NCBI GenBank assembly: GCA_944387755.1
Contig: CALXGC010000022.1
Location: 1-13,255 of the forward strand
Length of the DNA: 13,255 bases
Direction of reading: 5' to 3'
Origin: an uncultured Oscillospiraceae bacterium
GTDB lineage: Bacteria; Bacillota_A; Clostridia; Oscillospirales; Oscillospiraceae
Shown here: positions 1-6,521 of the stretch, piece by piece
Position numbering within the stretch: position 1 is the stretch's first letter
Layout: the number at the start of each line of letters is the position of its first letter
The notes under the pieces: generated by a model
Told to the model about the DNA's origin: nothing
The model's database searches: none
The model's input: the letters and a program-made list of their open reading frames with translations, nothing else
Translations under genes and position numbers: made by a program

Positions 1-16
1 TGCGGCTGTTTTTTTT

Positions 17-74
17 TCCGACACGGCGACCACCGACATCTACGCCGTTGGCCTGCACGCCGCTCTTCCGAGCT
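17..74 (+). other. Probable Illumina P5/TruSeq adapter sequence at a contig end (artefact)
   Basis: Positions 23-74 align without gaps to the universal P5/TruSeq read-1 adapter as I remember it: 43 of 52 bases agree. The runs ACGGCGACCACCGA (23-36), ATCTAC (38-43) and CGCTCTTCCG (61-70) match exactly, and the segment ends in CT as the adapter does. Positions 17-22 fit the remaining AATGAT poorly, and a run of nine T precedes them. Genomic sequence starts right after the adapter's final CT, inside a repeat, which is where short-read contigs usually stop. Reading from base 2 gives an open tail to a TAG at 74-76 that resembles adapter-derived peptides known from databases; it should not be annotated as a gene. 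Confidence 0.85.
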
Positions 75-75
75 A

Positions 76-101
76 GGGGGACCGCCGAAGGCGGTGGAGG
101 G
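76..101 (+). repeat. Right-end fragment of hairpin-chain repeat (copy A, truncated)
   Basis: A 26-base unit: GGGGG, then the hairpin ACCGCC-GAA-GGCGGT, then GGAGGG. It recurs exactly at 229-254 and 12715-12740. Only the right end of this copy is present because the contig starts here. Copy B begins six bases further on. Confidence 0.85.
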
Positions 102-107
102 CCAATG

Positions 108-258
108 CTCCCCCACCCGGCTTCGCCGGGAGCCCCCTCACGGAGGGGGCCATTGCGGCGGGGAGAGCTTCCGCCACACAAAAGTCTCCCTTGTAGGGCG
201 GGGGCTTGCCCCCGCCGCCAAAGAGAGAGGGGGACCGCCGAAGGCGGTGGAGGGAGAA
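108..258 (+). repeat. Hairpin-chain repeat, full copy B
   Basis: The left end is a 32-base unit (108-139) containing the hairpin CCCGGC-TTC-GCCGGG; it is identical at 12630-12661. Next comes GCCCCCTC-ACG-GAGGGGGC (132-150). The right end (227-258) carries the ACCGCC-GAA-GGCGGT hairpin and is a diverged inverted repeat of the left end. The interior of this copy is longer than copy C and holds an additional palindrome, GGCGGGGGC-TT-GCCCCCGCC (197-216), preceded by TGTAG as in the other repeat type at 12502. There is no coding capacity or transposase. It resembles a MITE or REP-like non-autonomous element. Confidence 0.8.
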
Positions 259-338
259 TCCAGCCCCCACTCCGCCCCCTGTAAACCGTATTTTCTTACC
301 GTACATTATTTTTGAATTATAATCAGGAGGAATTTGAC
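259..338 (+). promoter_or_regulatory. rplI leader region
   Basis: A short A+T-richer stretch between the repeat and rplI. It holds the rplI Shine-Dalgarno AGGAGG (325-330), eight bases before the ATG. A TATAAT at 318-323 looks like a -10 box, but it would start transcription at about 330 and remove the ribosome binding site, so I do not call it. No convincing promoter is visible; rplI may be transcribed from genes beyond the contig end. Confidence 0.5.
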
Positions 339-785
339 ATGAAAGTGATTTTACAGCAGGACGTCCGCGGCCAGGGCAAAAAGGGCCAGATGATTGAGGT
401 GTCCGACGGATACGCCCGGAACTTCCTGCTGCCCCGGAAGCTGGCTGTGCTGGCCACCGCTGAGAACGTGAACACCATGAAGCAGCAGGAGAAGGCCCGC
501 AAGGCCCAGGAGGCCGCCGAGAAGGCGGAGGCGGAGGCGCTGGCCAAGAAGCTGGAGGGGGTCACGGTGAAGGTGTCCGCCAAGGCCGGAGAGGGCGGCC
601 GCCTGTTCGGCGCCGTCACCGCCAAGGAGATCTCCGACTGCCTCTCCCAGCAGCACGGCCTGAATATCGCCAAGACCAAGCTGGTGCTGGACGAGCCCAT
701 CAAGGCCTGCGGCGGCTACTCTGTGAAGGCCAAGCTGGGCTATGAGGTGACGGGCACGGTCAAAGTGATGGTTGTGGAGGCCTGA
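339..785 (+). CDS. rplI: 50S ribosomal protein L9
   Basis: Structural protein of the large ribosomal subunit; in the family it binds 23S rRNA near the base of the L1 stalk and helps keep the reading frame. The product is 148 aa, the usual length. The N-terminal domain shows the L9 signature (MKVILQQDVRGQGKKG, then DGYARNFLLPRKLA at about 28-41). A long charged Ala/Lys/Glu helix spans about 50-75 (KARKAQEAAEKAEAEALAKK), and a C-terminal domain follows with GEGGRLFGAVTAKEI. The start was chosen at ATG 339 because AGGAGG lies eight bases upstream and family members begin MKVIL; a longer reading from 312 would swallow the ribosome binding site. dnaB follows after 89 nt, the usual Firmicutes pairing. 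Nothing is unusual in the protein. Confidence 0.97.
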   Translation: MKVILQQDVRGQGKKGQMIEVSDGYARNFLLPRKLAVLATAENVNTMKQQEKARKAQEAAEKAEAEALAKKLEGVTVKVSAKAGEGGRLFGAVTAKEISDCLSQQHGLNIAKTKLVLDEPIKACGGYSVKAKLGYEVTGTVKVMVVEA

Positions 786-800
786 CCGCTCTCCCTTGGA

Positions 801-841
801 GGGGAGATAGAAGAGGGGGTGCGCCCCTCTCCTATCTCCCC
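801..841 (+). terminator. Strong intercistronic hairpin between rplI and dnaB
   Basis: Arms 801-818 (GGGGAGATAGAAGAGGGG) and 824-841 pair over 18 bp with one A-C mismatch around the loop GTGCG. It is followed by CGCCGCCGTCTTTATAG, not by a proper U tract, so it is more likely a partial terminator or an RNA-stability/processing stem than a full stop. Inference from structure only. Confidence 0.6.
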
Positions 842-874
842 GCCGCCGTCTTTATAGAAGGAGCAGGTGATTTA

Positions 875-2233
875 ATGGACCAGAACGACGAGGAGCTTCT
901 GCTCCGGCAAATGCCCCACTCAGTCCCGGCGGAGCAGGCGGTGCTGGGCTCCATGCTCATTGACGCCCGCTGCATTCCGGAGGTGGTGGACCGGGTAAAG
1001 CCGGAGGACTTCTATGTCCGGCAGAACCGGGAGATCTATGAGGCCATCTACTCCATGGCCATCTACGACGCCAGAAAGATTGACGCGGTGACGGTGCTGG
1101 AGCGGCTGCGGAAGACCGAGGGGTATAACGAGGAGAACCTGCGGGGCTATCTGCTCCGGCTGATGGAGACCACCCCCACCGCCGCCAACGTGGGGGAGTA
1201 CATCAAGATTCTGAAGAGCCAGACCCTGCTGCGCCAGGTGGCGGAGACGGCGGGGGAGCTCACCAGCCTCATTCAGCAGGGGGGCGAGACGGGAGAAAAC
1301 GTGCTGGAGCTGGCCGAACAGCGCATCTACGCCATCCGGCAGGGCAGGGCTGTGAAGGGCCTGGTGCCCATCTCCGAGGTGCTCATTGACGTGTGCGAGC
1401 GGCTGGACGAGCTGGCTGCCAGCGACGCGGCCATTCCGGCCATGCCCACCGGCCTGACTGATTTGGACGGGGCCATCTCCGGCCTGAACAAGTCCGACCT
1501 GATTCTCCTGGCTGCCCGGCCCGGCATGGGCAAGACCTCTATGGCGCTGAACATCCTGCTGGAGGCGGGCAAAAAATCGGGGAAGCAGGCGGCCTTCTTC
1601 TCCCTGGAGATGAGCCGGGAGCAGCTTGCCCAGCGCCTGATCTCCAGCGAGTGCTTTGTGGACAACAAAAAGCTGATGACCGGCCAGCTCAGCGGGGAGG
1701 ACTGGGAGAAGATTGCTGTGGCGGTGGACTCCCTGCGCAACGCCAAAATTCTCATTGACGACGACTCCTCGGTGACGGTGGCGGAGATCAGCGCCCGGTG
1801 CCGCCGGGTGAAGGACCTGGGCCTGGTGATTATCGACTACCTCCAGCTGATGCAGTCCGCCGGCGGACGGCAGTACGCCGGGGAGAACCGCCAGCAGGTG
1901 GTGTCCGACATCTCCCGGTCCCTGAAGATTATGGCCAAGGAGCTCAACGTGCCGGTGCTGTGCCTCAGCCAGCTCTCCCGCGCCAACGAGAGCCGCAGCG
2001 ACAAGCGCCCCATGCTCTCCGACCTGCGGGAGTCCGGCGCCATCGAACAGGACGCCGACATCGTCATGTTCCTGTACCGGGAGGGGTACTACAATAAAGA
2101 CAGCCAGAACCCCAACCAGGCCGAGTGCATCATCGCCAAAAACCGCCACGGGGAGACCCGGACGGTGGAGCTGCAGTGGCTGCCCCAGTTCACCACCTTC
2201 GGCAATGTGGAGTGGCAGCACGAGGAGTACTGA
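875..2233 (+). CDS. dnaB: Replicative DNA helicase DnaB
   Basis: Hexameric 5'-3' helicase that unwinds the replication fork and binds primase and the clamp loader; called DnaC in Bacillus. The 452 aa product has normal length. Residues about 12-110 form the N-terminal helical domain (PHSVPAEQAVLGSML). A linker helix leads to the RecA-like motor with Walker A ARPGMGKT at 214-221, the catalytic-Glu segment FFSLEMS at 241-247, Walker B LVIIDYLQLM at 317-326, SQLSRANESR at 365-374, the DLRESGAIEQDAD motif at 383-395, and the C-terminal AKNRHGET at 421-428, which carries the arginine-finger region. AAGGAG (858-863) precedes the ATG. tilS starts one base after its stop, so the two are almost certainly cotranscribed. 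No intein or truncation is seen. Confidence 0.97.
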   Translation: MDQNDEELLLRQMPHSVPAEQAVLGSMLIDARCIPEVVDRVKPEDFYVRQNREIYEAIYSMAIYDARKIDAVTVLERLRKTEGYNEENLRGYLLRLMETTPTAANVGEYIKILKSQTLLRQVAETAGELTSLIQQGGETGENVLELAEQRIYAIRQGRAVKGLVPISEVLIDVCERLDELAASDAAIPAMPTGLTDLDGAISGLNKSDLILLAARPGMGKTSMALNILLEAGKKSGKQAAFFSLEMSREQLAQRLISSECFVDNKKLMTGQLSGEDWEKIAVAVDSLRNAKILIDDDSSVTVAEISARCRRVKDLGLVIIDYLQLMQSAGGRQYAGENRQQVVSDISRSLKIMAKELNVPVLCLSQLSRANESRSDKRPMLSDLRESGAIEQDADIVMFLYREGYYNKDSQNPNQAECIIAKNRHGETRTVELQWLPQFTTFGNVEWQHEEY

Positions 2234-2234
2234 T

Positions 2235-3659
2235 ATGGCCCGCAGCGCAATGGAGGAGCTGATTCAGAAATACAGGCTGATTCCGCCGGGGAGCACGGTG
2301 CTGTGCGCCGTCTCCGGCGGGGCGGACTCGGTGTGCCTGCTCCACCGGCTGTACCGCCTGCGGCGGAGGGTGCCCTTTACCCTGCTGGCCGCCCACTATG
2401 ACCACCGGCTTCGGGGGGAGGAGTCCGCCCAGGACCTGGAGTTCGTGCGGGAGTTTACCGCCCTGTGCTGCGGCCGGGACCGGGTGCTCCGCGGCGGGAC
2501 ATGGCGGGAGCTGCCCGCGGTGGAGCTGTTCACCGGCTCCGGGGACGTGGCCGGGGCGGCGAAGCGCTCCGGCCGGGGCATTGAGGAGACCGCCCGGGAG
2601 ATGCGCTACGCCTTTCTCCGGGAGACGGCGGCGCGGACCGGTGCCCAGTGGATTGCCGTGGCCCACAACGCCAACGACAACGCCGAGACGGTGCTGCTCC
2701 ACCTGGCCAGGGGGACCGGCCTGGAGGGGCTGTGCGGCATTGCCGTCCGAAACGGGGCGGTGATCCGGCCCCTGCTCTCCACCTCCAGGGACGAGATTGA
2801 GGCGTACCTGCGCTTTTGGGGACTCCCCTGGCGGGAGGACCCCTCCAACCGGGAGGAGGCCTATGCCCGGAACCGGGTGCGCCGCCGGGTGCTCCCGGAG
2901 CTGGAGGCGCTCTACCCCGGCCTGCTGGTCCGGCTGACGGACGCCGCCCAGCGGCTGCGGGCGGACGAGGAATTTTTATCCGCCCAGGGGGAGCGGGCTC
3001 TGGAGCGGGTCCGGGAGGAGCCGGAGGGGCTCTCCCTTCCGGCGGAGGACCTGGGAAAGCTGCCCCAGCCCCTGGCCGTCCGGGCGGCCAGAGGCCTGCT
3101 GGCCCGGATGAACGGCGACGGCCGGTGCTCCGCCGCCCATCTGGAGGCGCTGGCGGCCCTGTGCCGGAGCGAAGCTCCCTCCGCCCGGCTGGACCTGCCC
3201 GGCGTCACAGCCCGGCGGGAGTACGGCCGGCTGATTCTGTCCCGGGGAGCGCCCCCTCCGCCCCTTCCGGAGGCGGAGCTGGCCCTGCCGGGAGAGACCG
3301 CCCTGGGGGAGTGGACCGTCTCCTGCACCCTGGAGCCCTACGGCGGGCAGACCCAGGGGACCATGGAGTTCTGGCTGGACGGGAGAATCTCCGCCCTGGC
3401 CGCGCGGCCCCGGCGAACGGGGGACCGGCTGACCCTCCCAGGGCGGCCGGAGAAGACCCTGAAGAAGTGGTATATCGACGAAAAAATCCCCCGCGCCCTG
3501 CGGGACCGGCTCCCGGTGCTGGCGTGGGCCGGACGGACCGCCGGGGCGGCGGGGCTGGGGCCGGCCGCGGAATTTCTCCCCCAGAGGGGGGCGGCGGCCT
3601 GGCATATCCGGATATTCAGCCGGAAAACGCCTGGTTTTGAAGCGGAAACTATGATATGA
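2235..3659 (+). CDS. tilS: tRNA(Ile)-lysidine synthetase TilS
   Basis: An ATP-dependent PP-loop enzyme that attaches lysine to C34 of the CAU-anticodon tRNA-Ile. This changes both its charging (Met to Ile) and its decoding (AUG to AUA). The product is 474 aa, close to Bacillus-type full-length TilS. The PP-loop is SGGADS at 27-32, followed by AAHYDHRLRGEES (52-64) and AHNANDNAETVLLHLARGTG (about 143-162), which are typical of the N-terminal nucleotidylyl-transfer domain. EDPSN at 201-205 leads into the RNRVRRRVLP segment. The C-terminal TilS domain is recognisable by KKWYIDEKIPRALRDRLPV near residue 410. ATG 2235 was chosen because GAGGAG (2222-2227) inside the end of dnaB lies seven bases upstream; ATG 2250 is an alternative. 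It is rich in CGG and GGG codons, like dnaB. Confidence 0.95.
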   Translation: MARSAMEELIQKYRLIPPGSTVLCAVSGGADSVCLLHRLYRLRRRVPFTLLAAHYDHRLRGEESAQDLEFVREFTALCCGRDRVLRGGTWRELPAVELFTGSGDVAGAAKRSGRGIEETAREMRYAFLRETAARTGAQWIAVAHNANDNAETVLLHLARGTGLEGLCGIAVRNGAVIRPLLSTSRDEIEAYLRFWGLPWREDPSNREEAYARNRVRRRVLPELEALYPGLLVRLTDAAQRLRADEEFLSAQGERALERVREEPEGLSLPAEDLGKLPQPLAVRAARGLLARMNGDGRCSAAHLEALAALCRSEAPSARLDLPGVTARREYGRLILSRGAPPPPLPEAELALPGETALGEWTVSCTLEPYGGQTQGTMEFWLDGRISALAARPRRTGDRLTLPGRPEKTLKKWYIDEKIPRALRDRLPVLAWAGRTAGAAGLGPAAEFLPQRGAAAWHIRIFSRKTPGFEAETMI

Positions 3660-3678
3660 TACTGTGAGGAGGAGCGCT

Positions 3679-4221
3679 ATGTTAGAGAAAGACATCCAGG
3701 AGGTCCTGTTTACGGAGGAACAGCTGGCCCGGCGGGTGGGCGAGATCGCCCAGGAGATCAACCGGGACTACCAGGGGAAGGAGATTGTCCTCATCAGCGT
3801 GCTGCGGGGGTCCTTTGTGTTTATGGCGGACCTGTGCCGCCGCATCGACCTGCCCTGCACGGTGGATTTTATGGCGGTATCCTCCTACGGCAGCGGCACC
3901 TCCTCCACCGGCCAGGTGCAGATTACCAAGGACCTGTCCGGGGACATCGAGGGAAAGCATATCCTGGTGGTGGAGGACATTCTGGACTCCGGCAACACCC
4001 TGAGCTATCTGCTCCGGGTGCTGGAGCAGCGGGGACCGGCCTCCATCCGCCTGTGCACCCTGCTGGATAAGCCGGACCGCCGGGTGAAGCCGGTGGAGGT
4101 CCACTACGCCGGCTTTACCATCCCCGACGCCTTTGTGGTGGGCTATGGCCTGGACTACGCCGAGCACTACCGCAACCTGCCCTACATCGGCATTCTCAAG
4201 CCGGAGGTCTACGGCGGCTGA
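3679..4221 (+). CDS. hpt: Hypoxanthine-guanine phosphoribosyltransferase
   Basis: A cytosolic purine-salvage enzyme that joins PRPP to hypoxanthine or guanine to give IMP or GMP. The product is 180 aa, the normal bacterial length. LRGS at 42-45 is the pyrophosphate-binding loop. SSYG at 68-71 begins the flexible active-site loop. VVEDILDSGNTL at 97-108 is the PRPP-binding signature with the acidic pair ED. LLDKPDRR (128-135) and DAFVVGYGLDY (150-160) provide purine-contact residues. ATG 3679 was chosen because AGGAGG (3667-3672) sits six bases upstream; GTG 3664 in the same frame lies before the ribosome binding site. It follows tilS by 19 nt and precedes ftsH, the classical tilS-hpt-ftsH order. 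Confidence 0.96.
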   Translation: MLEKDIQEVLFTEEQLARRVGEIAQEINRDYQGKEIVLISVLRGSFVFMADLCRRIDLPCTVDFMAVSSYGSGTSSTGQVQITKDLSGDIEGKHILVVEDILDSGNTLSYLLRVLEQRGPASIRLCTLLDKPDRRVKPVEVHYAGFTIPDAFVVGYGLDYAEHYRNLPYIGILKPEVYGG

Positions 4222-4235
4222 CGCCCGGCCTTTGC

Positions 4236-4273
4236 TCCGGCGGCTGGCGGACCGCCTGCAGAAAACCGCCGGA
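4236..4273 (+). promoter_or_regulatory. Dyad just upstream of the ftsH ribosome binding site
   Basis: TCCGGCGG (4236-4243) pairs perfectly with CCGCCGGA (4266-4273). A second GC hairpin, GGCG-GAC-CGCC (4246-4256), is nested inside. The outer 3' arm ends one base before AAGGAAG (4274-4280), the likely ftsH Shine-Dalgarno, so folding could limit ribosome access. The structure is visible; the regulatory role is inference. Confidence 0.45.
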
Positions 4274-4289
4274 AAGGAAGTGCGACCGC

Positions 4290-6164
4290 TTGAAACGATT
4301 CAGTTCCCGTGATATTTTCCTCTACCTGCTGCTGATTCTTCTGATGGTCTTCGCCGTCAACACCCTGCAGCACATGGACCAGGACGACGCCCCGGTGTAC
4401 AGTCAGGTCCGCACCCTGTTTGAACAGCGGCGGGTCCAGTCCTTTGTCCTGGAGGGCAGCGAGCTGCGCATGGTGGTGCGGGGCGAGGACGGCGCCACCA
4501 GCACCGTCACCTATGAGCTGTCCGATCCGGAGCTGTTCTATCTGGACATGGGCGGCCTTATCAACGAGCAGTATGAAACCGGCGACCTGCTCTACTACGA
4601 CTACCGGGCGGGGGTGGAGTCGTCCTGGTGGTTCCAGCTGCTGCCCTATGGGCTGCTGATTATCCTTGTGGCGGGGCTGTGGTACCTGATGTACCTGCGG
4701 CAGTCCAACGCCAGCTCCAGCGGCGGCCCCGGCCCCAGCCGGTTCGGCCACGCCCGCACCCGCACCCTGGCCGACCAGGGGAAGAAAGTCACCTTCAGCG
4801 ACGTGGCCGGGGCGGACGAGGAGAAGGAGGAGCTTCAGGAGATTGTGGACTTCCTCCGGGACCCCCAGAAGTACATCGCTCTGGGGGCCCGCATCCCCAA
4901 GGGCGTGCTGCTGGTGGGCCCGCCGGGCACCGGCAAGACCCTCATCGCCAAGGCGGTGGCGGGGGAGGCGGGGGTACACTTCCTGTCCATCTCCGGCTCC
5001 GACTTTGTGGAGCTCTATGTGGGCGTGGGCGCCAGCCGGGTGCGGGACCTGTTTGACCAGGCCAAGAAAGAGGCCCCGGCCATTGTGTTCATCGACGAGA
5101 TTGACGCAGTGGGCCGCCAGAGAGGGGCCGGCCTGGGGGGCGGCCACGACGAGCGGGAACAGACCCTCAACCAGCTTCTGGTGGAGATGGACGGCTTTGC
5201 CTCCAACGAGGGGGTTATCGTCATGGCGGCCACCAACCGGCAGGACATTCTGGACCCCGCTCTGCTGCGCCCCGGCCGGTTTGACCGGCAGATCTATGTG
5301 GGCCTCCCCGACATCAAGGGCCGGGAGGAGATTCTGAAGGTCCACGCCCGGAAAAAGCCCCTGTCCGAGGACGCCTCCCTGTCCGATGTGGCCAAGGCCA
5401 CCGCCGGCTTCACCGGGGCGGACCTGGAGAACCTCCTCAACGAGGCCGCCCTCCTGGCCGCCCGGAGCGGGCAGCGGTTCATCACCAGGGCCGACCTCCA
5501 CGAGGCCATGATGAAGGTCATCGCCGGGCCGGAGAAGAAGAGCCGGGTGGTGACGCCCCTGGCCAAGCGCCTTACCGCCTACCACGAGGCGGGCCACGCC
5601 ATCGTCATCCACGAGCTGCCCACCCAGGACCCGGTGCACCAGATCACCATCATCCCCAGAGGTCCCGCCGGAGGCATGACCATCTCCCTGCCCCAGGAGG
5701 ACCGGGCCTATCAGTCCCGAAAGGAGCTGGAGGAGCGCATCGCCGTGTGCCTGGGAGGCCGGGCGGCGGAGCAGATGGTGCTGGGAGACGTGTCCACCGG
5801 GGCCTCCAGCGACATCCAGAAGGCCTCCTCCATCGCCCGCGCCATGGTGACGAAGTACGGCATGAGCGAAAAGCTGGGGGCCATCGCCTATACCAGCGAG
5901 AGCGGCGAGGTGTTCATCGGCCGCACCATGGCCCAGGCCCGCAGCTACTCCGAGGAGGTGGCCGGCCTTATCGACGAGGAGGTTAAGACCATCGTGGACG
6001 GAGCCTACGCCCGCTGCGAGGAGATCCTCCGCCGCCGGCGCGCGCAGCTGGAGCTCACCGCCCGGTATCTCCTGGTCCACGAGACCATGAGCGGAGAGGA
6101 GTTCGCCAAGGTCTTCACCGAGCCGGAGGCGGAAGAATTTTTGGCTCTGCCCGGCCCGGTGTGA
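4290..6164 (+). CDS. ftsH: ATP-dependent zinc metalloprotease FtsH
   Basis: A membrane-anchored hexameric AAA+ protease that extracts and degrades misassembled membrane proteins and some regulators. The product is 624 aa, the usual size. A first membrane helix spans about 9-25 ([15 protein letters not shown]), an extracytoplasmic domain runs to about 112, and a second helix covers about 117-136 ([20 protein letters not shown]). The AAA module has [16 protein letters not shown] at about 167-182, Walker A GPPGTGKT at 210-217, Walker B IVFIDEID at 265-272 and the second region of homology at about 313-333 ([20 protein letters not shown]). The peptidase zinc site is HEAGH at 432-436, with a third ligand Asp near 508 (SSDIQKA). 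The start is TTG 4290: family N-termini begin just before the first helix, and AAGGAAG lies nine bases upstream. A terminator follows. Confidence 0.96.
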   Translation: MKRFSSRDIFLYLLLILLMVFAVNTLQHMDQDDAPVYSQVRTLFEQRRVQSFVLEGSELRMVVRGEDGATSTVTYELSDPELFYLDMGGLINEQYETGDLLYYDYRAGVESSWWFQLLPYGLLIILVAGLWYLMYLRQSNASSSGGPGPSRFGHARTRTLADQGKKVTFSDVAGADEEKEELQEIVDFLRDPQKYIALGARIPKGVLLVGPPGTGKTLIAKAVAGEAGVHFLSISGSDFVELYVGVGASRVRDLFDQAKKEAPAIVFIDEIDAVGRQRGAGLGGGHDEREQTLNQLLVEMDGFASNEGVIVMAATNRQDILDPALLRPGRFDRQIYVGLPDIKGREEILKVHARKKPLSEDASLSDVAKATAGFTGADLENLLNEAALLAARSGQRFITRADLHEAMMKVIAGPEKKSRVVTPLAKRLTAYHEAGHAIVIHELPTQDPVHQITIIPRGPAGGMTISLPQEDRAYQSRKELEERIAVCLGGRAAEQMVLGDVSTGASSDIQKASSIARAMVTKYGMSEKLGAIAYTSESGEVFIGRTMAQARSYSEEVAGLIDEEVKTIVDGAYARCEEILRRRRAQLELTARYLLVHETMSGEEFAKVFTEPEAEEFLALPGPV

Positions 6165-6184
6165 GCCGCCGGAACAATTTTCTC

Positions 6185-6217
6185 AAGCGCGCGCCCCGGG
6201 GGGACGCGCGCTTTTTT
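6185..6217 (+). terminator. Intrinsic terminator after ftsH
   Basis: AAGCGCGCG (6185-6193) pairs with CGCGCGCTT (6205-6213); CCC (6195-6197) can stack on GGG (6201-6203) inside. Six T follow (6212-6217). It ends the rplI-ftsH block 20 bases after the ftsH stop. Confidence 0.88.
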
Positions 6218-6358
6218 GACGCCGGAGGAAACGCTTTTTCAAACTGTTAAGATAAAGTGAAAAGAAAATTTCTGATATTTCCAGCTATGCCAGAGATAGA
6301 GGAAAACGCGGGCCGGTGAATGAGAGGGCCTTGTGAGAATTTATAAATGGAAAGAAGA
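6218..6358. other. A+T-richer intergenic stretch, nothing recognised
   Basis: This lies between the ftsH terminator and the TRAP promoter. It is notably richer in A and T than its surroundings. I find no gene, repeat copy or well-spaced promoter here; TTTATAAAT at 6340-6348 lacks a usable -35 box. Confidence 0.5.
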
Positions 6359-6382
6359 TTTTGCGATATGGCTTGCGCAAAA
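6359..6382 (+). promoter_or_regulatory. Candidate operator dyad over the -35 of the TRAP promoter
   Basis: TTTTGCG (6359-6365) and CGCAAAA (6376-6382) form a perfect 7-bp inverted repeat with ten bases between the arms. The right half also forms the 8-bp palindrome TTGCGCAA (6373-6380). It covers the -35 hexamer, the classical position for a repressor. The binding protein is unknown and no regulator gene is adjacent. Confidence 0.45.
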
Positions 6383-6401
6383 AAACGAGGTATGTTATAA
6401 T
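6373..6401 (+). promoter_or_regulatory. Sigma-A type promoter with extended -10, TRAP operon
   Basis: -35 TTGCGC (6373-6378), 17-base spacer, perfect -10 TATAAT (6396-6401), and TG at 6393-6394 giving the extended -10 TGTTATAAT. The weak -35 with an extended -10 fits a regulated promoter. The predicted start is near 6408, giving a leader of about 115 nt. Confidence 0.8.
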
Positions 6402-6521
6402 GACAGCGTTAAATCCCGGCGGCCAAAATCAGCGTCCAGAAGAAGACTGCGCCGTGCTTCATATGGGGAAATTTTATACGCCGCCGGGAAAATCGGAAAC
6501 AGTTTGAAAGGGAGCGAGACA
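6402..6521 (+). promoter_or_regulatory. Structured 5' leader of the TRAP operon
   Basis: TCCCGGCGGC (6414-6423) pairs perfectly with GCCGCCGGGA (6480-6489), closing a 56-base interior. AAAAT (6425-6429) and ATTTT (6471-6475) can extend the same stem past an internal loop. Inside, GAAG (6442-6445) and CTTC (6457-6460) can close a small hairpin. The Shine-Dalgarno region AAAGGGAG (6507-6514) lies 18 bases beyond the stem. I do not recognise a known riboswitch class. An open reading frame runs in frame through this leader, but it lies largely upstream of the ribosome binding site and is not translated in my reading. Confidence 0.5.

Noticed and set aside
76..258. CRISPR array from repeated 26-base units
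   Set aside because: Units are strongly self-complementary, spaced irregularly and scattered over 12 kb; no spacers of uniform length and no cas genes.
48..315. Short ORFs on both strands at the window start
   Set aside because: They run through adapter and GC-rich hairpin repeats, are proline/glycine/arginine rich, and have no family resemblance.
318..323. Perfect TATAAT as a rplI promoter
   Set aside because: Transcription would begin at about 330, after the AGGAGG, leaving no ribosome binding site; no good -35 box is present at 16-18 bases.
3655..3660. TATGAT as an hpt promoter
   Set aside because: No -35 match at correct spacing (TGGTTT at 3632-3637), and it overlaps the end of tilS in a compact operon.
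4209..6080. 623-codon antisense ORF over ftsH
   Set aside because: High GC makes long antisense frames common; ftsH on the other strand has full-length family motifs. The antisense product is low-complexity Gly/Leu/His.
6333..6521. 63-residue N-terminal extension of the TAXI binding protein
   Set aside because: It contains the promoter -10, lacks a ribosome binding site and would bury the lipoprotein signal peptide.
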